A stretch of 64,000 nt of DNA from Magicicada septendecula (taxonomy: Eukaryota; Arthropoda; Insecta; Hemiptera; Cicadidae). Position 1 is the first letter of the stretch, and each line of letters begins with the position of its first letter. The notes below the pieces were generated by a model. The model saw nothing but the letters and a program-made list of their open reading frames with translations. It was not told where the DNA came from and did not search any database. Made by a program: the position numbers and the translations under genes. The stretch spans positions 433,335,958 through 433,399,957 of the forward strand of contig CM068372.1 in the NCBI GenBank assembly GCA_034769895.1. Reading direction: 5' to 3'. Positions 61,680 to 64,000 of this stretch are shown one piece after another.

Positions 61680-62754
61680 ATTATCCTCTTTAAGATATTA
61701 GTATACGTAGATCTTTCTCCTAGATTAGCAATCCATAGGCTGGTTGGCGGAAGCTCACCATTCTTCACGCATCTGCTTTTTTTTCAACTAACAATATGAT
61801 GTGCAGTTCATATCGATCATAAGCTGTTTAATGTAGTTTAAACGGGGTCGTCCTCTGTCATTCTTCCCTTCAATTGTTCCTTCCATTATTGTCTTAACCA
61901 ATCTATTGTGTCGTAGTATATGCACTATAAACTTAGCTCTTCTGCCTTTTAAATTTCGTAGAAAACCCTTCTTCTCCTGAGCTCTTCTAAAGACTTCCTC
62001 ATTCGATATCTTCTCCCTCCAGCTTATCTTGAATATTTTTTTGTAGGTCTCAAGTGCTTGGAGTCTTTTCTTGTCATTTTTTCCAGTTGTCTAAGATTCA
62101 CTCCCGTATAGGGCAACACTCCACACGTAAGTCTTTACTAGATTCTTCCTACTTTTTGGTTGATAGTGTTTGAAGTCAAGAGGTGTTTCTGCTTCTCGAA
62201 AGCAATTTTAGCCTGGTTAATTCTGCTTATAATTTCCTTACCATCACTTGTGATTTTACTTCATAGATAATTATATTCTTTAACTGCCTGGAGAACATTA
62301 TTTTCAAGAGTTATTCCGACTGGATCTTCTTCCTTCCGACTACATACTAGGACTCTAGTCTTTTGTTCATTTATTTTTATATTGAATTCATTCTTCATTA
62401 CTTGATCCATTATTTGAAGAATCTTTTGTAGATATTCACTGCTCTCTGCAGTCACTGCTATGTCATCTGCAAGCCTAAGGATGTCCACTTTTTCCCCGTG
62501 TGTGTTTACTCTGAGATGGGTGTCTTATCTTACTCTATCGATTGCTTTTCGGATGTACAAGTTAAACAAACATGAGGACAGAGAACATCCCTGCCTTACT
62601 CCTTTCTCAATATTTGCTTCCTCTTGATGGTTTATACGTAGATAAAAATGATATAAACAAGTAAAATAAAATAAATCTTTTTGTATGATATTCCTAAACT
62701 AATTTGACGTAAAATACATCATTAGCTTTTAATACCTAATACCTTAAACTAGTG
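60464..62754 (-). repeat. 2.3-kb dispersed repeat, copy 2
   Basis: Direct copy of 26611-28897, 33.85 kb away, same order including (CT)n (61640-61673) and RT fragment. Homology begins exactly at the TA where the Tigger element ends, consistent with Tigger having inserted into this repeat and the remainder to its left having been lost. Confidence 0.9.
61798..62640 (-). pseudogene. Non-LTR retrotransposon reverse transcriptase fragment (copy 2)
   Basis: Same blocks as copy 1: RLADDIAV near 62485-62450, and the C-terminal RAQEKKGFLRN...KGRRAKF region near 62000-61850, with different private stops. The open piece 62261-62488 is the best-preserved part. Confidence 0.85.
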
Positions 62755-64000
62755 TTGAGGAATCCAAAAATTCAATAGTAAAAAAGATTAGTAAATTATA
62801 GAGTTGTAGGAAAAATTTCTATTCAATTCAGAAAAATGTTACTTATTGCAAATAAAATTATTAGGAACAAGGATAGACTGATCGGTTGTTGGGGAACAGA
62901 GTTAATTTATTCCAAGGTAGTAAAGAAACTCACCACTTTTAGATAGTCAACTCAGAAAGTCATACTCATACAGTGAACTTTTACTTTGAAAGTCCTACTC
63001 ACAGTCACGATTTTTCAAGTTAGGAAGCCACGTTTTACTGAAATATTTGATTTAACGTGACACACTTTTACTCATAACTGGCACAAAGTGTATTACAGAT
63101 GAACGTAGTTGCTTATGGTCTTGATAACTTGCCAAATTATTAAATTGATAATGCTGTAAATGTATAGTAAACAAGTGTAGTGAATTTGTAAGTGATAGAT
63201 TCAGCAAACATCGCCAAAGTACACAATTGACAAGAATCAGACCAAACGAAAAGGAGGAATCACTGACATCAACAATTTAAGTGTATTATAAATTATGTAT
63301 CGATGATGGCTTTAGTGTTGAAAGTCACTGGCCTACATGATGACCTACTGTTGCAAATCTGACCTCAACTTATAAGGTGCAATCGCTAACAAATCACACT
63401 TAACTGAAGTGTGCTAATTATAACATTGTAAGTTTTTAGCAAAAGGTATTATTAACATATATGTACAAACTGTGGATACAGCTGCAAGTCACCTCAAATA
63501 TTTAGACCTACATCTTTTAATTAGAATTTGTCAACCATTACTCAATATTTTATTTTATTATGAATATCAGTTATAATATGAATTACACAGACACACACAC
63601 ACATGTATATATGAAGAATAAAGTTTCTTCATTGGTGCCCATAAACAGTCTTCTCATTTATTCAACACATTACCAGTTTTTGATTGCCCCCCCCCCCCAA
63701 ACACAGTGTTGCGTTAATTTAAAATTTTGAATAAAAAGTTGAAACTAACAAAATTAAGAAAACTGCAACAAATATTTATTATACAAAACAGGAAAAGCTA
63801 TTAAAATTACTTATACTTAATAGTTATATAATTAACTTGATGTTAGCTATATATATTAATAAGAATTTTACACGCCACAGTAACCCATTTAAGCATCTTT
63901 TCTTTATGAAATGAATACATTTAATTGAAGAGAGACGTCCTTAATTTGTTTTTTTAATTTTAAGAAAACTAATATTTATTAAGTCAACAAAATAAGGAAC
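62755..64000. other. AT-rich DNA, no gene seen
   Basis: No coding signal. Contains (AC)n at about 63588-63602 and a run of C near 63686-63697. Confidence 0.5.

Overview
The window is eukaryotic and almost certainly from an insect. It is AT-rich and has introns, TATA/initiator promoters and AATAAA-type signals. It is filled with transposable elements of families common in insects: Ty3/Gypsy, Tc1/mariner, mariner, a pogo/Tigger-like element, a non-LTR retrotransposon and a Penelope-like element. No complete host gene can be recognised. The transposase and non-LTR families recall cockroach, termite or stick-insect genomes, but that is a weak impression and not a result.

Layout. 1-4036: an 826-bp sequence present twice, 3,210 bp apart (LTR-like, truncated by the window edge). 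4037-10186: AT-rich, with no recognisable gene. 10273-22813: a tandem array of a minus-strand Ty3/Gypsy element, arranged LTR-internal-LTR-internal-LTR. The LTRs are about 2.02 kb, and both internal regions carry the same deletion, which removes the end of gag plus protease, reverse transcriptase and most of RNase H. The array sits in a (TA)n microsatellite. 25.4-26.1 kb: mariner remnant. 26611-28897: a 2.3-kb repeat with a non-LTR RT fragment, repeated at 60464-62754. 28983-30288: a dead but structurally complete Tc1/mariner copy. 31058-53697: a 22.6-kb Polinton/Maverick (adintovirus-like) element. 53704-58360: AT-rich, with an LTR-like promoter block. 58360-60463: a broken pogo/Tigger element. 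62755-64000: AT-rich.

The Polinton is the core of the window. Its ends are exact: 6-bp target duplication CGCGAC, 5'-AG termini and TIRs of about 650 bp. Nearly all its genes run on the minus strand, packed head to tail. From its replication side the order is: BIR protein, GT14-like glycosyltransferase, retroviral-type integrase with chromodomain, unknown 148-aa ORF, packaging ATPase, DUF8207-like protein, secreted matrix metalloproteinase, phage-fibre-like repeat protein, PLA2 protein, adenain-like protease, penton-like minor capsid protein, small glycine-rich protein, double-jelly-roll major capsid protein, BIR-RING IAP, and two overlapping unknown ORFs. On the plus strand lie protein-primed-type DNA polymerase B (5' part missing and interrupted by a Penelope-like fragment) and, after it, a spliced gene. 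Capsid proteins, protease and ATPase form a virion-building module. Integrase and polymerase form an integration/replication module. IAPs, metalloproteinase, fibre, glycosyltransferase and RING protein look like a host-interaction set. Several core genes carry one stop or one frameshift each, so this copy is a recently decayed provirus-like element and is not functional as assembled.

The most unusual structure is the plus-strand gene at 50665-52516. It has eight exons separated by 73-87-bp introns, every one in phase 2. The internal exons arose by tandem exon-intron duplication and can be skipped in any combination without changing frame. They feed into a long Pro-Gln tract and a C-terminal RING finger.
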